Positions 38,461 through 49,359 of a DNA stretch of 64,000 nt are shown piece by piece. A model generated the notes under the pieces. It saw only the letters and a program-made list of their open reading frames with translations. It searched no databases and had not been told where the DNA came from. Made by a program: the position numbers and the translations under genes. Origin of the DNA: Dicaeum eximium (taxonomy: Eukaryota; Chordata; Aves; Passeriformes; Dicaeidae); assembly GCA_013396995.1 (NCBI GenBank), contig VWZP01001424.1:434001-498000 (forward strand), read 5' to 3'. Position 1 is the stretch's first letter; each line of letters begins with the position of its first letter.

Positions 38461-39023
38461 AAAAGGGGTGGTGTAATTAGTCTGTCAGGCAGCTAAACAT
38501 CACACAGCCATTTGCTCATTCTGCCCCCAACACTGGGACCAGGGAGAGAATCAGAATACAACAGAAAAAATTTTTGATTGAAATAAGGGCTGTTTAGCAT
38601 AATAGAAAATAAAGAGTAAATAATAATAATTGTTATTGTTAAATTATAATTTTTAACACAAAACAAGTTTTGTACAATGCAATTTCTCAAGGCCTGCTGA
38701 CTGATGTCCAGATGGTTCCCGAACAGCGGCCCCCAGGGAGCTCTCCCACTAGTTTAGGTACTGAGCATGATGTCATATGGTATGGATTATTCTTTTGGTC
38801 AGTTGGAGTCAGTTGTCCTGGCTGTGTCTCCTCCCATCTTTTTGTACTCCCAAGCCTCCTTGCTAGCAGAGCAGTATGAGAAGCTGACGAGTCCTTGGCC
38901 ACTGCTTGGCAACAACTGAAACATCAGGGAGTTATCAACATTGTTCTCAATCTAAATCTGAAACACAGCACTGCACCAGCCTCAGGAAATAAAGTTAACT
39001 CTTATCCCAGCTCAACAACGGCA
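38461..39023 (-). mobile_element. ERV LTR, minus strand, next to tRNA-Lys copy
   Basis: Read on the minus strand this follows a common avian ERV LTR. It starts near 39023 with TGCCGTTGTTGAGCTGGGAT and passes through a TTGATAACTCCCTGATGTTT block. It then has CAGCCAGGACAACTGACTCC, CATATGACATCATGCTCAGT and a GATTCTCTCCCTGGTCCCAG block. It ends in GCTGTGTGATGTTTAGCTGC near 38490 followed by a CTAATTACACCACC terminus. The TATA box after the ATGCTCAGT word has been lost. On the minus strand the tRNA-Lys-like primer region follows after a short CCCTTTT spacer. No gag follows, so the provirus is truncated. The outer flanks (AAAAT at 38381-38385, AAAGT at 39024-39028) could be a worn target-site duplication around tRNA plus LTR. 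Confidence 0.82.
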
Positions 39024-41475
39024 AAAGTAAAAGGAGAATGTCACATACTTTCTTCACACTGTGCAAAAAAAAGGAGCTCATACTGACTCCATGAAAGTAA
39101 GCTTTGGTAATAATGACAGAATAGAGCACAGTTTTAACACAGCAGGATGACCTGGAATACTGCAGGGCTGGAACCTGAGAGCCAGTTCAGGAGCACATTT
39201 ATACTCAGACTCCTTTTCCTTCTGCATTTTCATCTGAGCCCTAATCATATTCTTGCAAAGACTTGGAAACTTAAAAACTTTGTTAAAAGCAGCCTTAAAA
39301 ATTCCCTTATCCTTCCCTGCCCCTCCCAAAAAACCCAACCCCAAAGTCAGGACACTAGACTCGGGAGGCAAACTACATAAAATAAAAGAGTCCTATACAT
39401 GTGCAAGTCCTTGTTCTACTTGAGTCAAACAGAATGTCATGACTCATTTCAGTTTAACTAAAGTTTCACCCAAGGATTGCTCCCACAGGTAGGTGTAATG
39501 TCTCTGAACTTCCTAAAAAGCTGACAAAGGCAGCTTACCCCATCTGAAGGTGCTATGCACACTTAAAAGAGCACAGATGGGTCTAGTAAGAAAATTCATG
39601 TTTGTACTGCAGTTACTTGTGTGAGAAGAAAGCTGCTGAGCTGAACTGGATAGCAAGGATGCTTCTTTCCTTCTTTTTTTGCAGAATATCCATTTTACAA
39701 TTTGATTTTTTTTCCTCTGTTTTCTAATTACACAATCTTCTTAAGATTAAGCACACTCAGTTTAGCGATTAAGGTAGAGAATTTAAAGATCCTTGGTAAT
39801 TTTGATTTTTTTAATTGCTCTTACAACAGTGTTTTAGACCTTTGCCTTTTAAAGGATTTTTGAGTAAGATCAAAACTAAGTTGTACCAAAATGTCATGGA
39901 ACAGCTGGCATCCTTAGGTTGCAGATGACTAGCACTAATGATCATCATAGATAGGGGAAATGCCATTCTCCCATTAAAAAATCACATCGTTCAAGATTTT
40001 ATAATGCCAAATTGCAGCACGTCATTACATTTGAACAGGCAAGGTTTAATTGCTTGACCAATTCTTTTCTTTTAATGTGCTGTATTATGCCATTGTAGGT
40101 GATATTTTTAAAATCAAATGAACTACATCTGTCCAGAATGATACAGACAAAATATCTTTTTTAATGGATAATTGAGATAATTGCAAATTTGGAAGGGGTT
40201 GTAGAGTTACCCCAAACTCCTTTAGAAATATGAATGCAAGTGATGCATCTTTTAATGTCTTTTGAACAGTACTGGGAGGAAATTTCCAGATTTCTGCTGT
40301 ATTAGTTCTCAAAAGAATGTCTCAGTTTTATGAGTTTGAGGTCAAAAGTGGGCAAAGGCCTGATGAGTCCCAACTCCTACTGCTAAGTAAGCCAAGGTAC
40401 AGAGACCTCAACACACCAGCTAAAACTAGGAAATGTGATCCTTTTAGCAGATTTAGACAGACAATAATTTTTAACTGTGTTTATACCAGATCTTTCTTTT
40501 AAGATGCAGCATTTTCACATGCTCACAGATCTCCATAAGTCTTCCTTCTAGCACAAATAAATGATCAAATATTTAATCTTACTGACTTTTTCCCTTCCTC
40601 CCTTCCTTCTATGGAAAGTTATGAAGTAAATAAAAAACAAATAAACAAACAAAGAAAAAAACTCACAAATCAAAACAGCCTTAAATACAAAATACTATTT
40701 TTGCTTTAAAAAACAACACTACTAAATGCAATAGAAATATTTTCTTCATATTTATGGATTTTTTCTCACGCTAAAACAAGTTTTCCACTTTCAATGAGTG
40801 TTTTGGATTCATTTGACATAAACTTTCATAACTTTATACTTTGCAGGTTGATAAAATGTTGTAGTATTGGAATCAAATGCATTTCAGACTTTTGGGTTGG
40901 AATTTTGAAGAACAATTTTCTACACTTTTTTAGACCACCTTTATGATACGAACATCATAAAGGTATCCCAGGACAACAACTAGCTGTAGCTGTATATGGT
41001 ATGAAAAGAAAAACTGAATTATTTCAAAGGGAAAAAATAAAGAACAAAATATTTCTGATCTTCTGTCAACTCTTTAAACTAAGGTTATAACTTCCTTGCA
41101 GACCATCATGTACAGAGCTGTCTGTGTCAGTTTCTGTAGATTCCTCTGATAGATTGTGCAGCAATTCACCCAGACTTTGCTCCCACTCAGTTTTTGTTAA
41201 AACTAAATCCCTTGTGAGACAAGGTCTTTCTATAATCTTGAAAGATTTGGATCACAAATCATGTGGCAGCCAAAGGAAGCACAAAAATTCTGTAGCCTAA
41301 AGCATAACACAACTGCAATACACAAATAATTTTTATTAGATTTAAAGAGAAATAGTGCAACTCAGTCTGCTTCGGGCAGTGTTTTTACAAGTTATGTCCT
41401 TTTTCCAAATTATAACTATAATCATCTTACAAAGTACTAACATGAAAGCATTTCAAGATAGTTTGACGCAATGAA
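39024..41475. other. Unique sequence, no gene recognised
   Basis: About 2.5 kb. An A-rich tract lies at about 40628-40665. Frames are 97 codons or shorter and have no recognisable domains. Confidence 0.55.
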
Positions 41476-41826
41476 TGTAGCAGTGCACCTCCCGTTGACA
41501 GGGTGACCAAATTCCAATAGAATTTCCAGGTACACGTTGTCTCCTAAAAAAGGCAAAAACTCCAGAAACTTCTCTCCGAATTCGGTACTAGAGACACCTC
41601 ATAGGACCCTTTGTCCTTCACCTCAAAATTGGGGCTGTTCAATCGGACCAGAGCCAAGAAGTCCCGCCGGAGCCATTAAGTAGAAAAGGGACAGAACAAA
41701 AGATTTGATCTCTTTTGTGGGGTGCTTAGCAGGTGCAAGGACCTCTTGCCGTGGCAGGATTTCTCTGTAAAGAGTTTGTTATTTTGTTTCTTATAAAAAC
41801 AATTTTCTGTTTCAGACATTGCTACA
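41476..41826. mobile_element. Solo LTR with 7-bp perfect terminal inverted repeat
   Basis: The segment starts TGTAGCA and ends TGCTACA, exact inverted complements with the canonical TG...CA ends of a retroviral LTR, 351 bp apart. The inside is richer in G+C and CpG than the flanks (for example TCCGAATTCGG, AATCGGACC, CCCGCCGGAGCC), which suggests a fairly recent insertion. Internal coding sequence and a primer-binding site are absent. I see no clear target-site duplication (ATGAA left, AGAGC right). Orientation is undecided and I cannot name the family. Confidence 0.6.
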
Positions 41827-42189
41827 AGAGCCATCCTGCTCATTTTGAAGCCATCTGGGTAGCTGAGGAATCCCAGGTATGAAGGGATCCTTCTGAGCTC
41901 AAAAGATCTGGCTCAGGGCAACACCCTTCAAATTAATGCTTGTAACATCATGAACAAATGTGCAAAGGTAAATCAAGGTGAAAAAATATTAAAAAAAATA
42001 TGCATTACATCTGCTAGATTTGAAAGTTACAGCTAGTCTCAAGAAACCAATAAGTAAAGAACAGAGAATGTCCTTAATTTTTCCTGTAAAATAATTTATG
42101 AAATATCTTTTCATCATGTTTCTACTATCTACTCTTCTGCTGTTGTGTATTAATTTTGCGCTGAACTGGTGGAGTGCAATACACTAACT
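41827..42189. other. Short spacer between LTRs, nothing recognised
   Basis: About 360 bp without a repeat or frame of note. Confidence 0.5.
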
Positions 42190-43150
42190 TATGGGACTTA
42201 AGGGGAAGTCTGCTGGAGGAGACATCCATCTTCAGTCCTTGGAGCACCCCATGCTGCAGCAAGTGGATGGCCCATGGGAGGCTGTGACTTCATGAGAAGT
42301 CCACACTGAAGCAGGTCTTGGAAGTCTGTGGCCCCGTGAAGAGGGAAGCCCCCACTGGAGCAGGTTTGCTGGCAGGACTTGTGACCTTCTGGGGTATCCA
42401 CGCTGGAGCAAAGGGTTCCAGAGGGACTGATGCCTGTGGAAGGAACCCACGCTGGTGCAGTTGATAAAGAACCGTGTCACTGGACATTTTATAAGTTTCT
42501 TGGATGCAAACTTGCTGAGTTTTTTCTTACATGGGAAAGCTCCTTTTTCTCTGCAGATTTCAAATCCTTGTGTGTGTGTTTCAAGGACAAAATGCATCCT
42601 TTTGCTCTGTCTCCCGATATATGGGATGTGGTTTTCTTTTCTCATCCTATCATATAAAGAATTGCTATCTCTCTGACTTTGTAAACATTTTCTGGCATCC
42701 TAGCAGAGCTGGGGTATGGAGCTTGAAGAAGCAAGATGTTAGCTCTGTACCTGGGCAGAAATAGCCCAAATCCTTGTGAACAATGGAGTAATTTTCATAA
42801 ATAATAGAAGTCTTCTGATATTGGAGTCAAGAGTCTTGATTCACCCCAATGGGACTCCAACAGCAACCACTGGTGATCCCTGAGACATGGGGTAACAAGA
42901 CTGTCTATGCTGGAGCAGGGGAGGAGTACAGGGAGGAAGGAGTGGCACAGAAAACCTGGAATCCTCATTCCTTGTTCCCCTGTCACACCTGGGGGAGAGA
43001 GAGAGAAATTAGGTGTGAGGCTGAGCCCAGGAGACGGGAGAAATGGGGGAAAGGTGTTTTTAAGATTTGTTCTAATTTCTCATTATCCTATTCTGATTTG
43101 ATTAGTAATGAGTTAAATTATTGTTTAGCCACATGGAATCTTAGTGTGGC
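42190..43150 (+). mobile_element. ERV LTR interrupted by about 350 bp of other sequence
   Basis: The first part (42190-42485) has the repeated U3 units of the LTR family seen at 6862: CCCACTGGAGCAGGTTTGCT, TCCACGCTGGAGCAAAGG and GGAACCCACGCTGGTGCAG. The second part (about 42840-43150) resumes the family with CTATGCTGGAGCAGGGGAGG, a GTTTTTAAGATTTGTTCTAA block and ATTATCCTATTCTGATTTGA. The middle, about 42486-42839, does not match the LTR and reads like an AT-richer insertion. The usual U5 end (CACCACA) is not found, so the 3' side is truncated. Short cysteine-rich frames in the middle are not considered genes. Confidence 0.65.
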
Positions 43151-46100
43151 AGACATAGTTCACTTACCCTCTTCATGTAAACTTTTTCCTTGTTAAATAA
43201 GCCTTCTTTGCAACCCTATGATACTGCTGAGACACAAACTTTTTCACAATTTTTTCTGCATTTTTCTCCAACAGAAATACAGTCCTGGCATCATGGAATA
43301 ATTCTAAGTAACTTTCGGAGGTTTTTTTTTCTCCTTTGAAGTAGTTTTATATCTCAGTTGAAAAAAGAGTTACAATTTGTATAACAATAAAGTCTCTGTA
43401 GCCTTGCAGCTATAAGCAATTACAATCTACCCTGAAAAGAGATGTACAAGAAAATCAAATTAGAATGTTCACATACAAGAAATGTGCTGTCTTTTTCTGA
43501 ACATTTTTTAAATTCTGTTTATTTTCCAAGAGCAAAATAATTGTTAAAGTTTTTATTTCCAGCAGTTATTTTTACATAATGAATATTACTTTTCAGAAGA
43601 ATTATAATATTTAATTTTCCCTATTTTTGTATAATTGCATAAAAGAACCTTCTAGCACTTCAGAGGACCATTATTTATCATTACTGCTTTATAATACAGC
43701 TGAAATTTTCATTTCAAGATGAGAAATCCTAAAGTATTAAAAAAAACCCCATAACCCTAATTGCGTGTGTTTTATTTAACATGAGACAATTTGGGTTTTT
43801 TGGGTAATTTAGGTCATTGATCCACTCAGATTAATATTTTGATTCTGTCCCTGATTAGTAGAAAAATAAAAGAATATTCTTATTTTCATATTTCTGTTAG
43901 AATAATTTTACTCATCAAGACAAGGGGAAAAAAATTTTTAAATCATGTTCACTTTGGCTTATTCCACAGTTTTAGCTGTCATAGGTAGTGATCAACTGTG
44001 AGATTACAGTTATCTTTATTAGATTTAATTTCTATAAAGATATACTCTCTCCAAAATGTTTCTTACACAGTGGCAGTAAGTGACTAAATGCAGCTGCCTT
44101 GAGTTTTGTAATTGTTAGAGGTAAAAGCAGTATTTCCTCATACAGTATGCACATATATGACTTAGAGTATAAACATCACCTCAGACTAGTTTGGAGCACA
44201 GCTTACAGTTTGCATGCAGTGAATTTGCACTGTATTAGCACTAAATGTGATGCACAAAATTGAAATATGAAAGTATGAAGGATATAAACTTCCAGCTAGT
44301 CTCTGTTGCAGCTTTAAATCGCAAACTGTTCCATTGTAGTAGGACAGAACCATCCAATTCATACAATGAACAGAAGTTATTGTAGCTTAATAATGCTGGA
44401 TCTTCCTATGCAGTTTTACTATTTTTGTCAACAGAAATGGTATTCTTAAATTATGTAGTTATTTGAAAATACCACTCTTAGAGGCTTCTCTCACTGAAGG
44501 TTCTCTCACTATTTTAAAATTTTCTTTTGTTTCTTAATAAAGACTTTTAATTGAGTAACTTGACTATGAATAACATAATAAAGTGTGTAATGTTGATTGA
44601 AAGACTTTGACTATATTTAAGTCTGTGGGATGCTCCCTTTGGTTGTAAAACCTCAAAGATCATAGGCCTAGCATGGTATAGAAGGTATGCCCAAGAACAA
44701 CAGCATTGACATGAAATTCCTTCTCCATGATTTGCAGAACTGGGTAAATATAGCAGATCAAAATTATATAGCAAATTACTGTTAAAAAGAAAAAAAAAAT
44801 CAAAAATATTACTTGAAGAGCACCTCTGCTGAGGGTTGGTCTCAGTAATGGTGAGAAGGTGGCCTAAAACCTCTCTCCATATTCCTATTTTTAAAACTTT
44901 AATGACTGTATGCAATATTCAGAAAGTTCAAACAGATTTTTGCATTCTCAAGGTATATTTTTAATCTTATCAGTAATGAGGTACCTATGCTTGACATATG
45001 GTAAGCATCTGATCGTAATAGATTTTGCTCAAAAACACAGCATGGTAATCCATTTACTTAAGCTAGAGTGCTGCAAGAGCTGGGAAACTGGAACAGAGAT
45101 TAGTTCTGTGCATTAGCAGACAGTCTGTGAGAGGGTTTGTTATTATTTTCCAAAGACAAGGTACTCTAGAAGATATAAAGCCAACATAATGGAATTTCTT
45201 CAGAGTATAATAGAAAATCTGAATCTAGAGTATTTTGATGTTTGTTTGCTTTTATTTCCCTGAATGATGCTTCACATGGCAAATTGGTATTAATATTTTC
45301 TGACTTAACACTGCTTCTACTTCCTGATTTTTAACATCTGATGTAAGTTTATTTTCATTTCATTTAGTAGCCCCAGGACAAACTGAAATCTTGCTGCTGC
45401 TTATAAAGAGAAAAAGAGAACCTGTTCAACAGACTAATGCTAACATGCTATGAAATCCATAGACACTCTTGCTCCCTGAGGAATAGGTGTGGAGTTAGTA
45501 TCATGTTGCTGAAATCCTTTTTCTTGAACAAAATTGACAGATATGATTTGAGCATTGCAAGACATTGGAAGTGGATTGAGGCAATATTAGACTTGCTGAC
45601 ATTAGGGATGATGAAACACTGGAATGTCCTTTTTGGGGTAGGTCTGAGTACTGCAGTAAAAATAAATGAATAAAGGACAAGCAGTGTTCTCAATTAAAAA
45701 TAATTTTCCTTCAGAATTTGTCTCCTACCTGCTATTAATTTGCCTCATAAAATTTCCACATAAGTCATCTGGAAGACTGTTTTTCTTTAGCTCTAATTAT
45801 TAAAAGTTTTGTTCTCTATGTTCAGTCCTTGCCCATCTTGAGCAAAAACACCTTGAGTAAAATCACTTTGTGACCCCATCAGTCTTGAGAGAAAAATCAC
45901 TTATTGAGTAAAAGTCTTGAGTAAAATCTGATCCTGTAGATTCTGCCATTCTTTTGGAATGAGTATTCCACCTAAGCTTTATTTTTCAATAATTGCCATT
46001 TAACTATTCTTTTTATTTTTAGGAAAAACTGAATTTCCAGTCTCAGAAACTGAAGGCTTTGGTAGTTCAGCATAATACATTAATCCTTTGTGGTTTTGAT

Positions 46101-46643
46101 AAAATTAACATTGTTTTCACCTCTGTGTATGTATATGTCATTAGAACTATTCTCACTTTCTCTTGAAAGAAAATAATCTATAACTTGTCCTTTACCCTCA
46201 TAGGGAAAAAGAAAATTATTTTTGTGACACTAGAATTCTATTTTTTCTCACTTTTGTCTTCATTTTCATATAACTCACATTTATAATCCTAAAAAGTTTG
46301 CGGGTTCTGTACAACAGTTCCAAGACATCCACTGATCAATGCCATGCTAGTCAGACCACTACCAGTCAATGCCAGAAGCAAATACTTCATAGAGAAATCA
46401 ACCTTTAGCCCATTATTGTGAAGGTTATCACACTGCACAGAGTTATAACCACTCAGTAGGCCTGCTCATATATCAGCCCAAGGTAAGGCTATCTGAAAGC
46501 AAAGCATCCTTCTCATTCTGGTGCTGAGGCACCCATTTCAATGTGTGCCAAAAGAGAAGCCATGTCTCCGACACTCAGCACCAGTCTGTCAGCCTTTATT
46601 CTATCAGACTTTCAGACTAGTGTATTTGAATTCTGGGCCTTCT
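43151..46643. other. Unique AT-rich sequence, no gene recognised
   Basis: About 3.5 kb. No gene or repeat is recognised. The longest frame is 122 codons (44547-44915, minus), crosses A/T-rich low complexity and has no domain. Confidence 0.55.
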
Positions 46644-47027
46644 TTATGTCTTCTTTTTCTGGGGAGTTAAAATTCCCTTTCCATACAAAAAAGAATGTTG
46701 ATATATTTTGAAGGCCATCTGCTTTGTTGTGTCACAAATGAAGACAATAATAACACCTTGGGCCCAAGGTAAGGTGGTCCACACTGCGGAGTTACTGAGA
46801 GGATCATCTGCTGGGAGTGTTGGATTGAATTTGGAGCGAAGAGTAGGACAGCAGTGTCCCTTATTTGGAAAGAGTAGGACTGAGAGCTCTGGTGAAGACA
46901 TCCTCTGTAGACCAGAGGGCTCCAATTCAAAGCTTTGTCGCATCAGTTTTGGCTTGGTCACCCAGACTTGATACTTCTCTTTGTACTTATCATGCAGAAC
47001 CTTGGCATAGGCATGGACATAAATATA
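46644..47027 (-). pseudogene. Coding-like fragment of unknown origin (weak)
   Basis: The minus strand is open for about 127 codons in a patch that is richer in G+C than its surroundings. Near the start it reads YVHAYAKVLHDKYKEKYQVW, and further on FNPTLPADDPLSNSAVW. A +1/-1 shift would connect it to another open minus-strand frame upstream (46990-47190). The residues look more protein-like than other frames here, but I recognise no family. It could be a decayed processed pseudogene, part of an ERV, or chance. No intron-exon borders or poly(A) tail support a choice. Confidence 0.22.
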
Positions 47028-48856
47028 GGAGGTTTGATCTGGTCTGGTTTTGTCCTAACACAGTTCCCAGCACACCTAACTGTGACAGGATGCAGCAGCT
47101 GCATGTGGTATGGGAGAAAGTGCTGAAAGGATCTCTGTAAATGTACAAGAATGTTTTCTCAGGATTTTCCCTGCATCTGTCAAAGGACATATGATTGTAA
47201 TATTGTTAGAACTTTCAAAAGGCCTCCCGAATGGACACAGGAGAGGAATCTAGTGACTTCCGTAGAAACTCTTTAACTTCAGGGTACACAGTCTTTTCTG
47301 AATCTGCATGGAATTTAGCAACCAGTCTTCTGAGACATTTGATATTTCTATCAAGTCATTTTACCACTTTTTTAATAGTAGCCTTGCTGAGAAAAAGGGT
47401 GCTTCACTTAGTCAGTCATTAGTTAGAAGATTGTAGCTACAATTCCTTAGGAATTTCATTATTGCAAACATAGGAGAGATCAGTGCTGTAAACTGAGACT
47501 ACAGGCCCTAATCCCCTTCTGGATTTAAATTTTAATTTAATTCTTTAATTTTAAAAGGGGGGTTGTTGTTTTTTTGTATTTGTTTCTGTTTTCTTGTTGG
47601 TTTGTTTTGCCAGAAATGGTGGAACTCAATACCTTTTACACAATGATTGCTTTTATATTGATGGAGCTGAGATACTACTCCAAAAACTGAGAGAAACAGA
47701 GAAGAAGTAGCAGAATTTCAGACTCCTGCTTTCAAAGTAGATGGGCCACTCGTTGCAATGTAAAATTAATGAATATTCAATTCAACAGTTCAGTCAAAGC
47801 GGAAGTGTACAGACGATGCCTCCAGGCAGGTCTCCTTTAGAACACATGGCAGAGGTAGCAGAGAATTAAGGGGAAACTGAGGCTAGGCACTACATGTGGG
47901 TATCTTATTGTGTAAAACCTGTACAGCATTGTCACCATTATAAGTGAAATTGCTTGTGCCTGTTATTGGCAGGTATTAGGCATTTTGGAAACTGCTGTGG
48001 GAAAAGAGTGAAAGAATATTTAATTAGACCTGTGATGTGCTGAATTCAATACTGTGATCCTGCACATGCTGAGAACTAGAACCCTAGAGAGCCCCCTTCA
48101 TTTTTCCAATGCCTGAATATCTAACAGGTTTCAAGAACATGATGATCCAGGACAACAGAATAATAATCTTTCCACTTAAACACTTTACTGTATCTCAGCA
48201 GAATCCACTGTACTGGGTATTTATTTGCTGTTGTAGTAACTGTCACTGGAAGAAAAAATATTAATTTTTAAAACTGAATATCACTTTAAGATCCCACAAG
48301 AAATAAGAGATTGAATATCTGATTTTGACATAATGGAAAGTCCTGTAAATAGTAAATACCATTTAAATGGCACAAGAGATTGCATTACCAGAAAGATTAA
48401 AAAATTAAATGTCATCTAAATGTTTCTTTCATTTAATTATGCTTCATAAACATTCACAACAAGCTTGGTTTTGTGAAGAGACTTCATGTTTAGATTTTAT
48501 GTTACATAAGTTTTATAGACTTTAGGTTAAACTTAAAGTATTTTCTAAAAAGAGAAGTAAAAAGAGAAGAACTTTGTGACCTGAATATGCTGTACAAAGA
48601 AAACTGTTTTACAAACTGGTTTATATTAGTTGTGTGACCAAAGCTAGATTAAAATTTCACATCTACATATGTATTTTTAGAAAAGGTAATGTCACTATTA
48701 TTACTTTTCTCAGCAGAAGATCACCTTGTCCTGTGTTTTTTGCTAACAAAAATCCGTTCAAGTTCCTTCCATTTCTGAAGACAAAATATGTCACATGAAA
48801 ACTCTTGCTCTTTTCCCTCTCAGAACATAGGGCTGTTGTTTAGGTGCTACAAGAAA
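47028..48856. other. Unique sequence, no gene recognised
   Basis: About 1.8 kb. A G/T-rich tract lies at about 47555-47605. No gene or interspersed repeat is recognised. Confidence 0.55.
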
Positions 48857-48960
48857 CTGCTCTAATTATTGTCTACAAGTGTACCATTAGCCTGGGAACA
48901 GCTAACTGCCTTTAATTACTGGAAACAGCTGGGTAATTAATGCTACCCAATTAGTATAAA
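48857..48960. promoter_or_regulatory. Cluster of homeodomain-type sites, possible enhancer
   Basis: Three TAATTA cores (48863-48868, 48913-48918, 48934-48939) and one CAATTA (48948-48953) fall within 92 bp. An E-box CAGCTG (48926-48931) sits beside them, and GGGTA...TACCC half-sites (48931-48935, 48944-48948) flank one core. Such spacing is seen in developmental enhancers that bind homeodomain and bHLH factors. AT-rich DNA also produces TAATTA by chance, so this is inference only. Confidence 0.2.
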
Positions 48961-49331
48961 CACTTTATAATCTTCTTTGAATTCTCCTGTGACCCTCTTG
49001 GGTATCATACTTCATAATTTGAAAACAGAACTGGAGGAGAAGTTGTGAAATCTACCATTAAAGGCAGAAAATTTAATTTCTGGCCAACAGAAATTTATAC
49101 ATCCTTCATCATAGTCACTCCCAGTGCTTATTATTATGATTATTTATATAGCTGTAGTTATCATCCATTGTGTCATGTTTGTACATTGCTGAGAACAAGT
49201 AGCTTGTGTCCAAAAATGCTCAGAATATAAGAGTTTGATTATTGTCCATAAATCCAGTGATTAGTCCATAAATCTCTTTGCCTGTCTGTAGCAAAATTCT
49301 ATGGAAATATCTCCAGGAGAGATACAGGCAG

Positions 49332-49359
49332 TTTCCTCCTGCAGAGATGCAGGAGGAAA
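49332..49359. repeat. Perfect 12-bp hairpin with 4-base loop
   Basis: TTTCCTCCTGCA (49332-49343) and TGCAGGAGGAAA (49348-49359) are exact reverse complements around GAGA. No T-run or other context suggests a function. Confidence 0.85.
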
